A stretch of DNA of 13,326 nucleotides from CAYUHK01 sp964475165 (GTDB lineage: Bacteria; Verrucomicrobiota; Kiritimatiellia; JAAZAB01). The notes beneath the pieces were generated by a model. That model worked only from the letters and a program-made list of their open reading frames with translations, did not search any database and was not told the DNA's origin. A program made the translations under genes and the position numbers. The stretch is taken from the NCBI GenBank assembly GCA_964475165.1, contig CAYYVN010000021.1, forward strand, positions 1-13,326. Direction: 5' to 3'. Numbering within the stretch: the stretch's first letter is position 1; each line of letters begins with the position of its first letter. Shown one piece after another: positions 1 through 7,833 of this stretch.

Positions 1-201
1 CAGGGCCCGGATGCCTTGATCCCCTAAAAGCTGCTGGAAATCACTGCCGGTTGCGACCTCAGGATATTGCTTGCGGAACCCTGCCAAGAGCTGGGTATCG
101 GCATCACAAATGTGGCCCAAGGCTCCCAGTTCATGAAAATTGCGCACCAGGTTTTTGCCCCAATACCCGGCGCCCACCACAGCCACTTGCTTTGTATGCA
201 T
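1..201 (-). CDS. Gfo/Idh/MocA-family oxidoreductase, N-terminal fragment (cut by window edge)
   Basis: The first 67 codons of a leftward gene are present; the rest lies beyond base 1. Translation begins MHTKQVAVVGAGYWGKNLVR, a Rossmann nucleotide-binding fold with the dinucleotide signature G10-x-G12-x-x-G15. The following stretch (NFHELGAL, then an acidic DAD after the second beta strand) is typical of NAD(P)-dependent sugar dehydrogenases of the Gfo/Idh/MocA family, including the WbpB/WlbA branch that oxidises UDP-sugars for surface polysaccharide synthesis. The family call rests on the visible motif; the WbpB-like subgroup is only a resemblance. The ATG at 201 is chosen because GGAAGAG lies just upstream and the fold starts at once. 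It is divergent from the operon at 590 and probably unrelated to it. Confidence 0.8.
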   Translation of the reverse strand, partial: MHTKQVAVVGAGYWGKNLVRNFHELGALGHICDADTQLLAGFRKQYPEVATGSDFQQLLGDQGIRAL

Positions 202-233
202 GGCTCTTCCCGCTTTATGCTGGCGCATTTTTC

Positions 234-260
234 GGCCAGTCCTGGCTTGCGCCACTGGCC
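234..260. repeat. Inverted repeat in the leader of the oxidoreductase gene
   Basis: GGCCAGT (234-240) and ACTGGCC (254-260) are perfectly complementary 7-base arms around a 13-base loop. The structure sits 33 bases upstream of the oxidoreductase start codon. No T-tract follows on the leftward strand, so it is not a standard terminator. It could be an operator or leader hairpin, or chance in GC-rich DNA. Confidence 0.35.
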
Positions 261-445
261 AGGCGTCGGCATAGGTCCATCCTCGCTGTAAGGGATTGTT
301 CCTATCATAAAACCAGCCTCAACTCAATGCTTTGTTTTGCTGCACCTCCCGCGGCTGGCTGTGGGGGCCGGGCATATCTCTCCCGGAGCCGCCGATCTGT
401 TGCGGTCAAGCTGATGGCCTGCGGCCCTGCGAGCAGTTTTTAGGC

Positions 446-475
446 TTGACAAACTGATTTGAATGTGGCTGCATT
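446..475 (+). promoter_or_regulatory. Possible sigma-70 promoter for the EIIA-hyf operon
   Basis: A perfect -35 box TTGACA (446-451) is followed after 18 bases by TGCATT (470-475), which matches TATAAT at only three positions. If used, the transcript would carry a leader of roughly 105 bases before the ATG at 590. The weak -10 suggests low basal activity or help from a regulator, possibly the HTH protein encoded by the first gene. This is an inference from the boxes alone. Confidence 0.35.
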
Positions 476-589
476 CTTTTCGTTTGTTGCGCTACTGCAC
501 TGGGACGCGTGCTGGGCTCTGGCTGGTGGCGCTCTTTTCCTGATATTCCTCCTGGGAGGGAGTCTGTCTTGGGGTGTAAAGGGTAGGCT

Positions 590-1276
590 ATGTATTTAAG
601 TCTGGAACAGGTGGCACGTTTGTTGAATGTGCCGGAACGCTCCGTGCGGCGGTGGATGCGTAAACAAAAAATACCCGCTTTTCGGGTACAAGACCAGTAT
701 CGAGCCAGTCGCGCGGATGTCTTGGAATGGGCCACGGCGCGCAAATTGGATATCTCGCCCGACCTGTTTCCCGAGTCGGAAAGCATAAATATGCCATCCC
801 TGGCGCGGGCCATCGAGGTGGGCGGTATTCATCATCATATTGCCGGAGAGGATCGCGCCAGCGTCTTACGCATGGCGGTGGGCCGCTTGGCCCTGCCGGA
901 GGATACCAACCGCGATGCCTTGGCCGCCATTTTATTGGCGCGTGAGGAGCGGATCTCGACCGGCATCGGCGATGGGATAGCCATCCCGCATGCTCGCAAT
1001 CCGATCATCTTGAATGTGTCTACCTCCAGCGTGGCCCTCTGTTTCCTGGATAAACCCGTGGAGTTCGGCGCGCCGGATGGCCAGCCGGTGCAGGCCTTAT
1101 TCCTCGTGTTGGCGCAGACGATCCGCGCTCATCTGTATCTTTTATCCCGTCTGGCCAGCGCTTTGCGGCAGGAGTCGCTGCGCGCGCTGGTGCGCCAACA
1201 GGCCGATACCCAATCCATTTTGAAGGCTTTTCAGGGACTGGCTACTCCCCAGCCCAGCGGGGTGGCTGGTCTATGA
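590..1276 (+). CDS. HTH-EIIA fusion: excisionase/MerR-type DNA-binding domain plus PTS EIIA (PtsN-like) domain
   Basis: The 228-residue protein has two recognisable parts. Residues 1-50 (LSLEQVARLLNVPERSVRRW ... SRADVLEWA) match the short winged-helix of the excisionase/MerR type that binds DNA. Residues about 68-218 match the phosphotransferase EIIA domain of the fructose/nitrogen type (PtsN). The block TGIGDGIAIPHARNPI carries the expected phospho-accepting His134. By family knowledge this His takes a phosphoryl group from an HPr-type carrier and acts as a signal or transport relay. No EIIB or EIIC domain is present, so a regulatory role is more likely than sugar transport. The gene comes first in the operon and its end overlaps the hyfB-like start (ATGA at 1273-1276), implying translational coupling. 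It may sense PTS phosphorylation and control transcription or activity of the complex encoded downstream. The start is supported by AAGGG about 8 bases upstream. Confidence 0.85.
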   Translation: MYLSLEQVARLLNVPERSVRRWMRKQKIPAFRVQDQYRASRADVLEWATARKLDISPDLFPESESINMPSLARAIEVGGIHHHIAGEDRASVLRMAVGRLALPEDTNRDALAAILLAREERISTGIGDGIAIPHARNPIILNVSTSSVALCFLDKPVEFGAPDGQPVQALFLVLAQTIRAHLYLLSRLASALRQESLRALVRQQADTQSILKAFQGLATPQPSGVAGL

Positions 1277-3261
1277 GCTTTTTTCTATTGGCCTTAAGTC
1301 TTTTAGTTCTGACGGCGCTCCTCTCTCTCCTGGGGCGCCGGGCCAATGATCTGACCATTCGCGCCGCGCCGCTCGGCACCATGCTGGCTAGTATTGCGGG
1401 GCTCTATCCGGCCGTGCAGGTGTTGGCTTCCGGCCAAGCTCTTACCTTTTACGCGCCCTGGTCTTTACCGGGCGCGGCTTTCCATTTGGTGATTGATCCG
1501 CTGGCGGCCTTTTTTCTGCTGCCGGTTTTCATTCTTTCGGCTTTGGCCGCTATCTATGGTCAGGCTTATCTGCGCGTCGCGGCGCCGCAGCGCTCGCTGG
1601 GCGTAGCCACGGCCAGCTTTAATCTTTTGCTGCTGGCTATGGTGCTGGTGATCACGGCCCATAATATCATGCTCTTTCTGTTGGCCTGGGAGTTGATGGC
1701 CCTGGTTTCTTTTCTGCTGGTGATGTTTGAGGGCGCCGCGCCTGATGTTCAAAAAGCTGGCTGGACCTATTTGGTGGCCATGCATATCGGCACGGTTTTC
1801 GTCATAGTTTTTTTTCTATTATTGGGGCATCACGCCGCCAGTTTCGATTTCAATCACTTCGGGCCTCTGAAACAATTGCCGCTGAACCTGGCCGGGCTGG
1901 CCTTCATCCTGGCTTGGGTGGGTTTCGGCACCAAGGCTGGCTTTGTGCCCATGCATGTATGGCTGCCGGAAGCCCATCCGGCCGCGCCCAGCCATGTTTC
2001 GGCGGTGATGTCCGGCGTGATGATCAAGACTGGCATCTATGGTCTCTTACGAGCCCTCACATTTTTGCCTGCGCCTCCCGCCTGGTGGGGCTGGAGCTTG
2101 ATCATCAGCGGCTTGCTATCGGGTCTTTTCGGGGTGCTCTATGCGCTCACTCAGCCGGATATCAAACGTTTATTGGCCTATCACAGTGTGGAAAATATCG
2201 GCATCATCACCCTCGCTATCGGTTGCGCGCTGCTGGGGTTCTCTTATGGTAGCCTGCCGGTGGCGGTCCTCGGTTTGACCGGGGCGCTCCTGCATGTGTT
2301 CAATCATGCCATCTTCAAGGGACTCCTTTTTCTGGGTGCCGGCGCGGTGGTCCAGGCGGCCCAGACTCGGGATCTGGAGCAGTTGGGCGGTTTGCTCAAG
2401 CGCCTGCCGCAGACCGGTCTGTTTTTTTTAATCGGTGCGGTGGCCATCGCCGGTCTGCCGCCGCTCAATGGATTCGTGAGTGAATTCTTGATCTATTTCT
2501 CCGCCTTCAGCGCCGGCGGCAGCCTGAATGCCTGGCCTTTCGTGGGTGTCATTGCCGGCTTGGTATTGATGGGCGGCTTGACGGCCGCCTGTTTTGCGAA
2601 AGTGTTTGGGATCATCTTTCTGGGCGAACCGCGCTCAGCGGCGGCGGCCCGGGCTTCAGAACAGGCTTTGGCCATGCGCTGGCCCATGCTGATCCTGGCC
2701 GCGGCCTGCGTGCTGCTGGGCCTCCTCAGCGTGCCTTGTGTTAAGGCCCTCCAACCGGTTGTAGCCTCCATCCTCGCTCAGCCCGAAGCTCAGATAACTT
2801 CCGCTCTGTTCCGGCCACTTTTCGCGTTGACCATGATTGTTTTAATGACCCTGATCATGGCCTTGATTTTGATCGTGCTGCTCCTGGCCCGCCGCCGTTG
2901 GCGGCGCGGCCGCGCGCATCCAGCCGTGCTGACCTGGGATTGTGGCTATGCTGCGCCCAATGCCCGCATGCAATATACGGCTTCCTCCTTCGCTCAGCCT
3001 TTCACGACTTTGTTTCAACCCGTCCTGCGCTCTCAACATACGGCTGAGCGGCCCAGCGGCTATTTCCCGGCCGAGATACAGTTCGCCACCGAAACTTCCG
3101 ATCGTTTCCGCAGCCGTCTTTTTCATGATTTATATCGGGTTACACGCTGGTTGTTAACCAAGCTGCACTGGCTGCAACATGGCCGCATGCAGCTCTATGT
3201 CTTGTATATCGTCATCACCTTGATCGTTCTATTGATCTGGCATCATTGGGGGGGCGGATGA
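1273..3261 (+). CDS. hyfB: HyfB-like antiporter-type membrane subunit (NuoL/Mrp family)
   Basis: This 662-residue, strongly hydrophobic protein belongs to the proton-conducting transporter family shared by complex I (NuoL/M/N), Mrp antiporters and group 4 hydrogenases. Family hallmarks are visible. Glu140 lies in LLAWELMALVSF (the TM5 glutamate). Lys221 lies in GFGTKAGFVPMHVWLPEAHP (the TM7 lysine) and Lys252 follows in the next helix. A late motif reads IAGLPPLNGFVSEFL. The C-terminal region TWDCGYAAPNARMQYTASSF followed by a long tail and last helix is typical of HycC/HyfB rather than NuoL. Its likely role is ion translocation coupled to electron transfer in the peripheral arm. It starts inside the EIIA stop codon (ATGA) and its own TGA overlaps the hyfC-like ATG, so all three are translationally coupled. 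Confidence 0.9.
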   Translation: MSFFLLALSLLVLTALLSLLGRRANDLTIRAAPLGTMLASIAGLYPAVQVLASGQALTFYAPWSLPGAAFHLVIDPLAAFFLLPVFILSALAAIYGQAYLRVAAPQRSLGVATASFNLLLLAMVLVITAHNIMLFLLAWELMALVSFLLVMFEGAAPDVQKAGWTYLVAMHIGTVFVIVFFLLLGHHAASFDFNHFGPLKQLPLNLAGLAFILAWVGFGTKAGFVPMHVWLPEAHPAAPSHVSAVMSGVMIKTGIYGLLRALTFLPAPPAWWGWSLIISGLLSGLFGVLYALTQPDIKRLLAYHSVENIGIITLAIGCALLGFSYGSLPVAVLGLTGALLHVFNHAIFKGLLFLGAGAVVQAAQTRDLEQLGGLLKRLPQTGLFFLIGAVAIAGLPPLNGFVSEFLIYFSAFSAGGSLNAWPFVGVIAGLVLMGGLTAACFAKVFGIIFLGEPRSAAAARASEQALAMRWPMLILAAACVLLGLLSVPCVKALQPVVASILAQPEAQITSALFRPLFALTMIVLMTLIMALILIVLLLARRRWRRGRAHPAVLTWDCGYAAPNARMQYTASSFAQPFTTLFQPVLRSQHTAERPSGYFPAEIQFATETSDRFRSRLFHDLYRVTRWLLTKLHWLQHGRMQLYVLYIVITLIVLLIWHHWGGG

Positions 3262-4172
3262 AAGCGGCCTTCTATCCCATCTTCACCTTGCTGGCCGCGC
3301 CGCTGCTGCCGGGCATCATCAATCGTACCAAGGCCTTTTTTGCCGGGCGCCGCGGGCCGCCTTTGTTGCAGATGTATTACGATCTTTGGAAACTGCTGCG
3401 CAAAGAATCCGTCTATAGCCGCACGACGACCTGGGTGTTTCTGGCCGGACCCCTGATCGCTCTGGCGGCGGCCCTGGTGCTGCCCCTGATGACTCCCATG
3501 GGCAATCTGCCAGCGCTGTGTGCCTTTCCCGGCGATATTTTGCTGTGGATCTATATCCTGGGCCTGTGGCGTTTTCTCACTGTCCTGGCCGCCTTGGATA
3601 CTGGTTCATCTTTCGAGGGTATGGGCGCCAGCCGGGAGATGTTCTTTGGTTTTTTTGCGGAACTGCCCTTCGTGCTCGGGATCGTGGCGCTGGCTTATTA
3701 TCGCGGCGATTTCATGCTCTCCCATCTCTTCTCCCGCCAAGTAGCTGTGCCCGTAGAGTGGGCGCTCCATTTGCCGTTGCTGCTGCTGATCGGTTCGGCC
3801 TGGTTTGTGGTGGCCCTGGCGGAGAATGCGCGCATTCCGGTGGATGATCCCAATACCCATCTGGAATTGACGATGATTCATGAGGTGCTGATTTTGGACC
3901 ATGGCGGCCCGGAACTGGCCGGGCTGCTCTATGCGGCCAACATCAAGCTGTGGCTATATCTTTCCTTATTGGTCAACCTCTTTTTCCCCATTTATTCCAG
4001 CCATTTACTGTACAACGGTTTGGTCTTTGCCGGGGGCATGCTGCTGGTGACGATGCTGGTGGGCGTGGTGGAATCTGCTTGGGCTCGTCTGCGTCTGCCA
4101 CGGGTGCCCCAGCTTCTGCTGGGGGCCACGGCCCTGGCTTTTGTGGCATTGCTTTTGGCTATCGGTCCTTGA
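3258..4172 (+). CDS. hyfC: HyfC-like membrane subunit (NuoH/complex I subunit 1 family)
   Basis: The protein has 304 residues when started at the ATG at 3258. That ATG overlaps the previous stop (ATGA) and lies behind a G-rich stretch; an in-frame TTG at 3246 is possible but less likely. NuoH/HycD family signatures are clear: RRGPPLLQMYYDLWKLLRKE near residues 31-50, GSSFEGMGASRE at 116-127, and AENARIPVDDPNTHLELTMI at 188-207 with its conserved acidic residues, then HEVLILDHGGPELA. In complex I and group 4 hydrogenases this subunit anchors the hydrophilic arm to the membrane and links redox chemistry to ion movement. Eight or so membrane helices are expected. Nothing looks truncated. The hyfE-like gene follows after 10 bases. 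Confidence 0.92.
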   Translation: MKAAFYPIFTLLAAPLLPGIINRTKAFFAGRRGPPLLQMYYDLWKLLRKESVYSRTTTWVFLAGPLIALAAALVLPLMTPMGNLPALCAFPGDILLWIYILGLWRFLTVLAALDTGSSFEGMGASREMFFGFFAELPFVLGIVALAYYRGDFMLSHLFSRQVAVPVEWALHLPLLLLIGSAWFVVALAENARIPVDDPNTHLELTMIHEVLILDHGGPELAGLLYAANIKLWLYLSLLVNLFFPIYSSHLLYNGLVFAGGMLLVTMLVGVVESAWARLRLPRVPQLLLGATALAFVALLLAIGP

Positions 4173-4182
4173 GAGGTGCTGG

Positions 4183-4833
4183 ATGTATGCTTTGCTTAAT
4201 GGTTTGTTGGTGCTCCTGATTTTATCCAATCTGGTGCTCTTGGGTTCCAGCCGTCTGGGAACCTGCATCCGGGTGGTGGCCTTGCAGGGGGGGCTTTTGG
4301 GCTTGCTGCCGCTGGCTATGTTGAGCGGGCAGGAGTGGGCTCGCGCGCTGCTGCTGGCCGCCTTTACGGTGGCTCTCAAAGGCTGTGTCTTTCCGGCCCT
4401 GCTCCTGCGCACCATGCGCACGGCCAATGTCCGGCGGGAAGTGGAGCCTTTGGTCAGTTATCCGCTCTCTTTAACCTTCGGCATAGCGGCGCTGTGGTTA
4501 TCCTTCTGGATTGGCGGGCGGATTCCCCTAACTCACATCAGCACCTGGGCCCCCAAGCTGATTCTGCCCACGGCTTTATTCACAGTATTCACTGGCTTTT
4601 TTATGATCGCCGCCCGGCGCAAGGCGCTCACCCAGGTGCTGGGCTATTTGACTTTGGAGAATGGGATTTTTGTGCTGGGTCTGGTGCTGGTGGGCAGCGT
4701 GCATTTTTTGGTGGAGCTGGGCGTGCTGCTCGATGTTTTTGTGGCGGTCTTTGTGATGGGCATTGCCATTTATCACCTGAACCGGGAGTTCGATCATATC
4801 AACGTGGATCGTTTATCGGAGCTGAAAGGATAA
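4183..4833 (+). CDS. hyfE: HyfE-like membrane subunit (NuoK-like)
   Basis: The product is a 216-residue hydrophobic protein of the hydrogenase-4 component E family, which contains a NuoK-like core. The conserved motif GYLTLENGIF is at residues 154-163, followed by Glu179 in VELGVLLDVFVAVFVMG and a short charged C-terminal tail. NuoK-type subunits carry buried glutamates that take part in ion conduction between the NuoH-like and antiporter-like subunits; Glu159 and Glu179 are the candidates here. The ATG at 4183 is preferred over earlier in-frame starts because it follows GAGAGG at good spacing and lies just after the hyfC-like stop. The next gene begins one base after its TAA. Confidence 0.88.
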   Translation: MYALLNGLLVLLILSNLVLLGSSRLGTCIRVVALQGGLLGLLPLAMLSGQEWARALLLAAFTVALKGCVFPALLLRTMRTANVRREVEPLVSYPLSLTFGIAALWLSFWIGGRIPLTHISTWAPKLILPTALFTVFTGFFMIAARRKALTQVLGYLTLENGIFVLGLVLVGSVHFLVELGVLLDVFVAVFVMGIAIYHLNREFDHINVDRLSELKG

Positions 4834-4834
4834 G

Positions 4835-6325
4835 ATGCCGATAGCCGCGGTATTCATAGCGCTTTTGCTTCTGCCACTGGTGGTGGCCGGCTTGACCCTG
4901 TTCTGCCGCCGCCCCCTGGCGGTCTTACGCCTGCTGCAAGTGGGGGTGGTGCTGGAGGCGCTGCTGATCGCCTTGGCCGTGGCCACCTATATGCTGGCCG
5001 CGCCGAGCGGTCAGCTGGTCTGGCATTGGTTCATGCTGGATGCGCTCTCGGTCTATCATCTGCTGATCATGGCCCTGGTTTTCTTGTTGGGTACGGCTTT
5101 CGTGGATCGTTATTTTGCCGGCGCCATTGCGGAAGGCAGCCTGACCTTGGCGGGTGCGCACAAGTTTGCCGGCTTATGGCTGGGCGCGCTCTGCTCCATG
5201 GTGCTGGTGTTGATTTCCAATAATCTGGGCATTCTGTGGGTGGGCATCGAGGCCACCACCCTGATGACCGCCTTCCTGGTCTGTACCCATATCTCCGCGG
5301 CTTCGCTGGAGGCCATGTGGAAATATCTGGTGATCTGTTCCATCGGCGTGGCCTGCGCCTTCATGGGCACGCTGCTGGTGGCCGCCGCCGCTCAGCCCCT
5401 CTGCCTGGGCGCCGGCGAGGAGCTGCTTTGGATCCAGCTCTGGAATAATGCGGCGGGCATCGATGAACCGCTCTTGCAGCTGGGCTTTTTATTTTTAGTG
5501 GTGGGCTATGGCACCAAGGCCGGCTTGGCGCCTCTGCATAACTGGCTGCCGGATGCCCACAGCCAGGCGCCGGCGCCGGTCTCAGCTATCTTTTCCGGAT
5601 TTCTGCTCAACGCGGCCCTCTATTGCATCATGCGTTATATCCCCATTGTGGAAGCCGCCACCGGTTATAGCGGTTGGTCTTACGGGATTTTGCTTGTTTT
5701 CGGCATGATCTCCCTGGTGGTGGCCGCGGCCTTCATTCCTTTTCAGGGCAACCTCAAGCGGCTCCTGGCCTATTCCAGTGTGGAGCATGTGGGGATCATG
5801 GTCATGGGCTTGGGCTTGGGTGGCTGGGGTACCTGGGTGGCCCTGTTTCATGCGGGCTGCCATTCCGTTTTCAAAACGATTGCCTTTGTGGTCTCGGGCG
5901 AAATCGGCAATCAATATGGCACCTATCAGATGGCTGATATCCGCGGCCTGCTGCGCCGTTCGCCTCTCTGGAGCATCTGTTTGTTGACGGCTCTCTTGGT
6001 GTTGATCGGCGTGGCGCCTTCCCCCATCTTTCTCAGTAAATTGTGGATCACGCAACTGCTGCTCATGCAGGCTTCTCGCTGGGTGCTGCTTATCTTTCTG
6101 CTCACCACCATCATCATCTTCATCGCCGTGCTGCGTCAGGTTTTGGTTATGGTCTGGGGCGCCGCCCCCGATGAACTGGTGGCTGAGCCACGTCCGCTGC
6201 GGCCGCTGCAGCCGGCTCTGATCCTCATACCTTTATTGGCGGTCTTGTGTTTGGGGCTTTTTCTGCCCAGCCCCCTCGAAAACCTTGTGAGTGATGCGGC
6301 GCGCATCCTGGTATCTACACCATGA
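4835..6325 (+). CDS. hyfF: HyfF-like antiporter-type membrane subunit
   Basis: This is the second antiporter-like subunit of the complex, 496 residues. The helix containing WVGIEATTLMTAFLV has the TM5-type Glu139, and GYGTKAGLAPLHNWLPDAHS holds Lys228. AYSSVEHVGIMVMGLGLGG and FHAGCHSVFKTIAF give the later conserved helices with their lysine. The length and the missing long C-terminal extension match HyfF more than HyfB or NuoL. Its inferred role is a second ion channel in the membrane arm. Only two antiporter-like proteins are encoded here; an E. coli-type Hyf operon also has HyfD, absent in this window. The start lies one base after the hyfE-like stop and the TGA overlaps the next ATG. Confidence 0.9.
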   Translation: MPIAAVFIALLLLPLVVAGLTLFCRRPLAVLRLLQVGVVLEALLIALAVATYMLAAPSGQLVWHWFMLDALSVYHLLIMALVFLLGTAFVDRYFAGAIAEGSLTLAGAHKFAGLWLGALCSMVLVLISNNLGILWVGIEATTLMTAFLVCTHISAASLEAMWKYLVICSIGVACAFMGTLLVAAAAQPLCLGAGEELLWIQLWNNAAGIDEPLLQLGFLFLVVGYGTKAGLAPLHNWLPDAHSQAPAPVSAIFSGFLLNAALYCIMRYIPIVEAATGYSGWSYGILLVFGMISLVVAAAFIPFQGNLKRLLAYSSVEHVGIMVMGLGLGGWGTWVALFHAGCHSVFKTIAFVVSGEIGNQYGTYQMADIRGLLRRSPLWSICLLTALLVLIGVAPSPIFLSKLWITQLLLMQASRWVLLIFLLTTIIIFIAVLRQVLVMVWGAAPDELVAEPRPLRPLQPALILIPLLAVLCLGLFLPSPLENLVSDAARILVSTP

Positions 6326-7824
6326 GTAAATTTCTGCATATTCCACAGGCCGCGGCCATCGATCAGGAGCTGATTCCCCGCTTGGACTGGGATGCTTTCC
6401 GGCGCACATTGATCGAGGCCACCACGCGTTATCAGGCCCAGTTGGTGGCTCTCTGCGCTTGTCCGCCTCGCGCTGGCGCCCTGAGGCTCTATGGCGTCTT
6501 GGCGCACTCGGCCTCGGGCACGCTCTCCATAGCGGCGACGGAGGTTGAAGATGTTTTTCCAGCCCTGACCCCCGCTTGCCCCGCCGCCCAGGGGTTCGAG
6601 CGCGAGCTGGCTGAAGAATGGCAGGTGGTGCCGCAGGGCCATCCCTGGCTCAAGCCCCTGCGGTTTCATCCTCCGTGGCATGCCGACCAGGCCGTCTCCG
6701 AGGGCGCCATGGGTGTGATGCCCTTTTATCGCGTGGGCGGCCATGAGATCCACGAGGTCGCTGTGGGGCCGGTGCATGCCGGCATCATTGAGCCGGGACA
6801 TTTCCGATTTCAATGCCATGGGGAACGGGTCTTGCATTTGGAGATATCGCTGGGTTACCAATACCGCGGGATCGAGCGCCGGCTGGCGGGGGGGCCGGAT
6901 CAGCGGAGCATGGCCTATATGGAAACTGTGGCCGGCGATAGCACCATTGGCCATGCTTTAGCCCATGCGTCGCTGCGGGAAGCTTTAGCTGGTTGCCGGG
7001 TGACCGCGCGCGCGCATGCCCTGCGCGCCATCGCTCTGGAGCTGGAACGCCTTGCCAATCATACCGGCGATCTGGGTGCGTTGGCCAATGATATCGGTTA
7101 TCTGCCCACCTCTTCCTATTGCGGCCGTCTGCGCGGCGATTATCTGAATATGACGGCCCGGCTGTGCGGCAGCCGTTTTGGCCGCGGCTTCTTGTGTCCG
7201 GGTGGGGTCGTTTACGATCTCGATGCGGCGCGTATAGAAGCCCTGTTGGAACATCTGCAGAGGGTCGAGCGGGATACGCGCCAGGCCATCGAAATGCTTT
7301 GGGGTTCCGCCTCAGTTTTGACCCGTTTCGAGGGCACCGGCGCGCTGCGCCGCGAGCAAGCCCTGGATTTGGGTTTGGTGGGACCGGTGGCCAGGGCTTG
7401 TGGCGTGGATCTGGATGTGCGCCAGGATTTTCCGCTGGGGATTTATCGCTTCGCGCATATTCCGATTGCTGTTATGCAAAGCGGCGATGTCTTTGCCCGC
7501 GCCTATGTGCGCTGGATGGAGATCAGCCATTCCATCAATTTTATCCGCGAGCAGTTAAGCAATCTGCCCAGCGGCTCTATCTGGAGTCAGCCCGAGGCCT
7601 TGGCGCCCAATGCTTTGGCCGTCACCCTGATCGAGGGCTGGCGGGGGCGTATTGCGCATTTGGCGCTCACGGATGAGCGGGGCGCCTTTTTGCGTTATAA
7701 GATTGTCGACCCCTCCTTCTTTAACTGGCTGGGTCTGGCCCTGGCCATGCGCGAACAGCAAATCTCTGATTTCCCCCTCTGCAATAAGAGTTTTAACCTG
7801 TCCTATTGCGGGCATGATTTATAG
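6322..7824 (+). CDS. HyfG/HycE-like large subunit lacking the NiFe site (Ehr-type)
   Basis: The 500-residue protein fuses a NuoC-like domain (about 1-120, with EDVFPALTPACPAAQGFERE and GHPWLKP) to a NuoD/[NiFe]-hydrogenase large-subunit domain. The latter shows GPVHAGIIEPGHFRF (149-163), GYQYRGIER (178-186), LERLANHTGDLGALANDIGY (241-260) and IVDPSFFNWLGLALA (461-475). In true hydrogenases the N-terminal CxxC follows a stretch equivalent to METV; here that site reads AGDS (204-207). The C-terminal DPCxxC reads DPSFFN (463-468). All four nickel ligands are thus absent. This fits the Ehr complexes described as lacking the NiFe centre, or a quinone- or other-substrate-reacting relative such as NuoD. 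C487 and C496 near the end are extra cysteines of unknown role. It starts in an ATGA overlap. The substrate is not known. Confidence 0.9.
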   Translation: MSKFLHIPQAAAIDQELIPRLDWDAFRRTLIEATTRYQAQLVALCACPPRAGALRLYGVLAHSASGTLSIAATEVEDVFPALTPACPAAQGFERELAEEWQVVPQGHPWLKPLRFHPPWHADQAVSEGAMGVMPFYRVGGHEIHEVAVGPVHAGIIEPGHFRFQCHGERVLHLEISLGYQYRGIERRLAGGPDQRSMAYMETVAGDSTIGHALAHASLREALAGCRVTARAHALRAIALELERLANHTGDLGALANDIGYLPTSSYCGRLRGDYLNMTARLCGSRFGRGFLCPGGVVYDLDAARIEALLEHLQRVERDTRQAIEMLWGSASVLTRFEGTGALRREQALDLGLVGPVARACGVDLDVRQDFPLGIYRFAHIPIAVMQSGDVFARAYVRWMEISHSINFIREQLSNLPSGSIWSQPEALAPNALAVTLIEGWRGRIAHLALTDERGAFLRYKIVDPSFFNWLGLALAMREQQISDFPLCNKSFNLSYCGHDL

Positions 7825-7829
7825 GAGGT
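7823..7829 (+). promoter_or_regulatory. Strong ribosome-binding site for the fused Fe-S subunit
   Basis: AGGAGGT begins inside the TAG stop of the large-subunit gene and ends four bases before the ATG at 7834. It is the strongest Shine-Dalgarno site in the operon and fixes the start of the next gene. Confidence 0.75.
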
Positions 7830-7833
7830 CAGC

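Larger units (their letters stand above)
202..589. other. Divergent intergenic region, no convincing gene
   Basis: These 388 bases separate two divergent genes. Open frames here give low-complexity, Arg/Pro/Cys-rich translations with no recognisable domain and no good ribosome-binding site, so I call no gene. The region holds an inverted repeat near the leftward gene and a TTGACA box about 140 bases before the rightward operon. A leftward -10-like TATGAT can be read at 309-304, but no matching -35 box is in place. Confidence 0.6.

Noticed and set aside
51..443. Rightward open frame of 130 codons at the left edge
   Set aside because: It is antisense to the oxidoreductase start, has low-complexity Arg/Pro/Cys-rich content and no ribosome-binding site or domain.
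461..500. Sigma-54 promoter before the EIIA gene
   Set aside because: A TGGC is present at 466-469, but no TTGC follows at the required spacing.
3246..3257. TTG start for the HyfC-like protein
   Set aside because: It adds only Gly/Arg codons before the ATG at 3258, which sits in the ATGA overlap typical of this operon.
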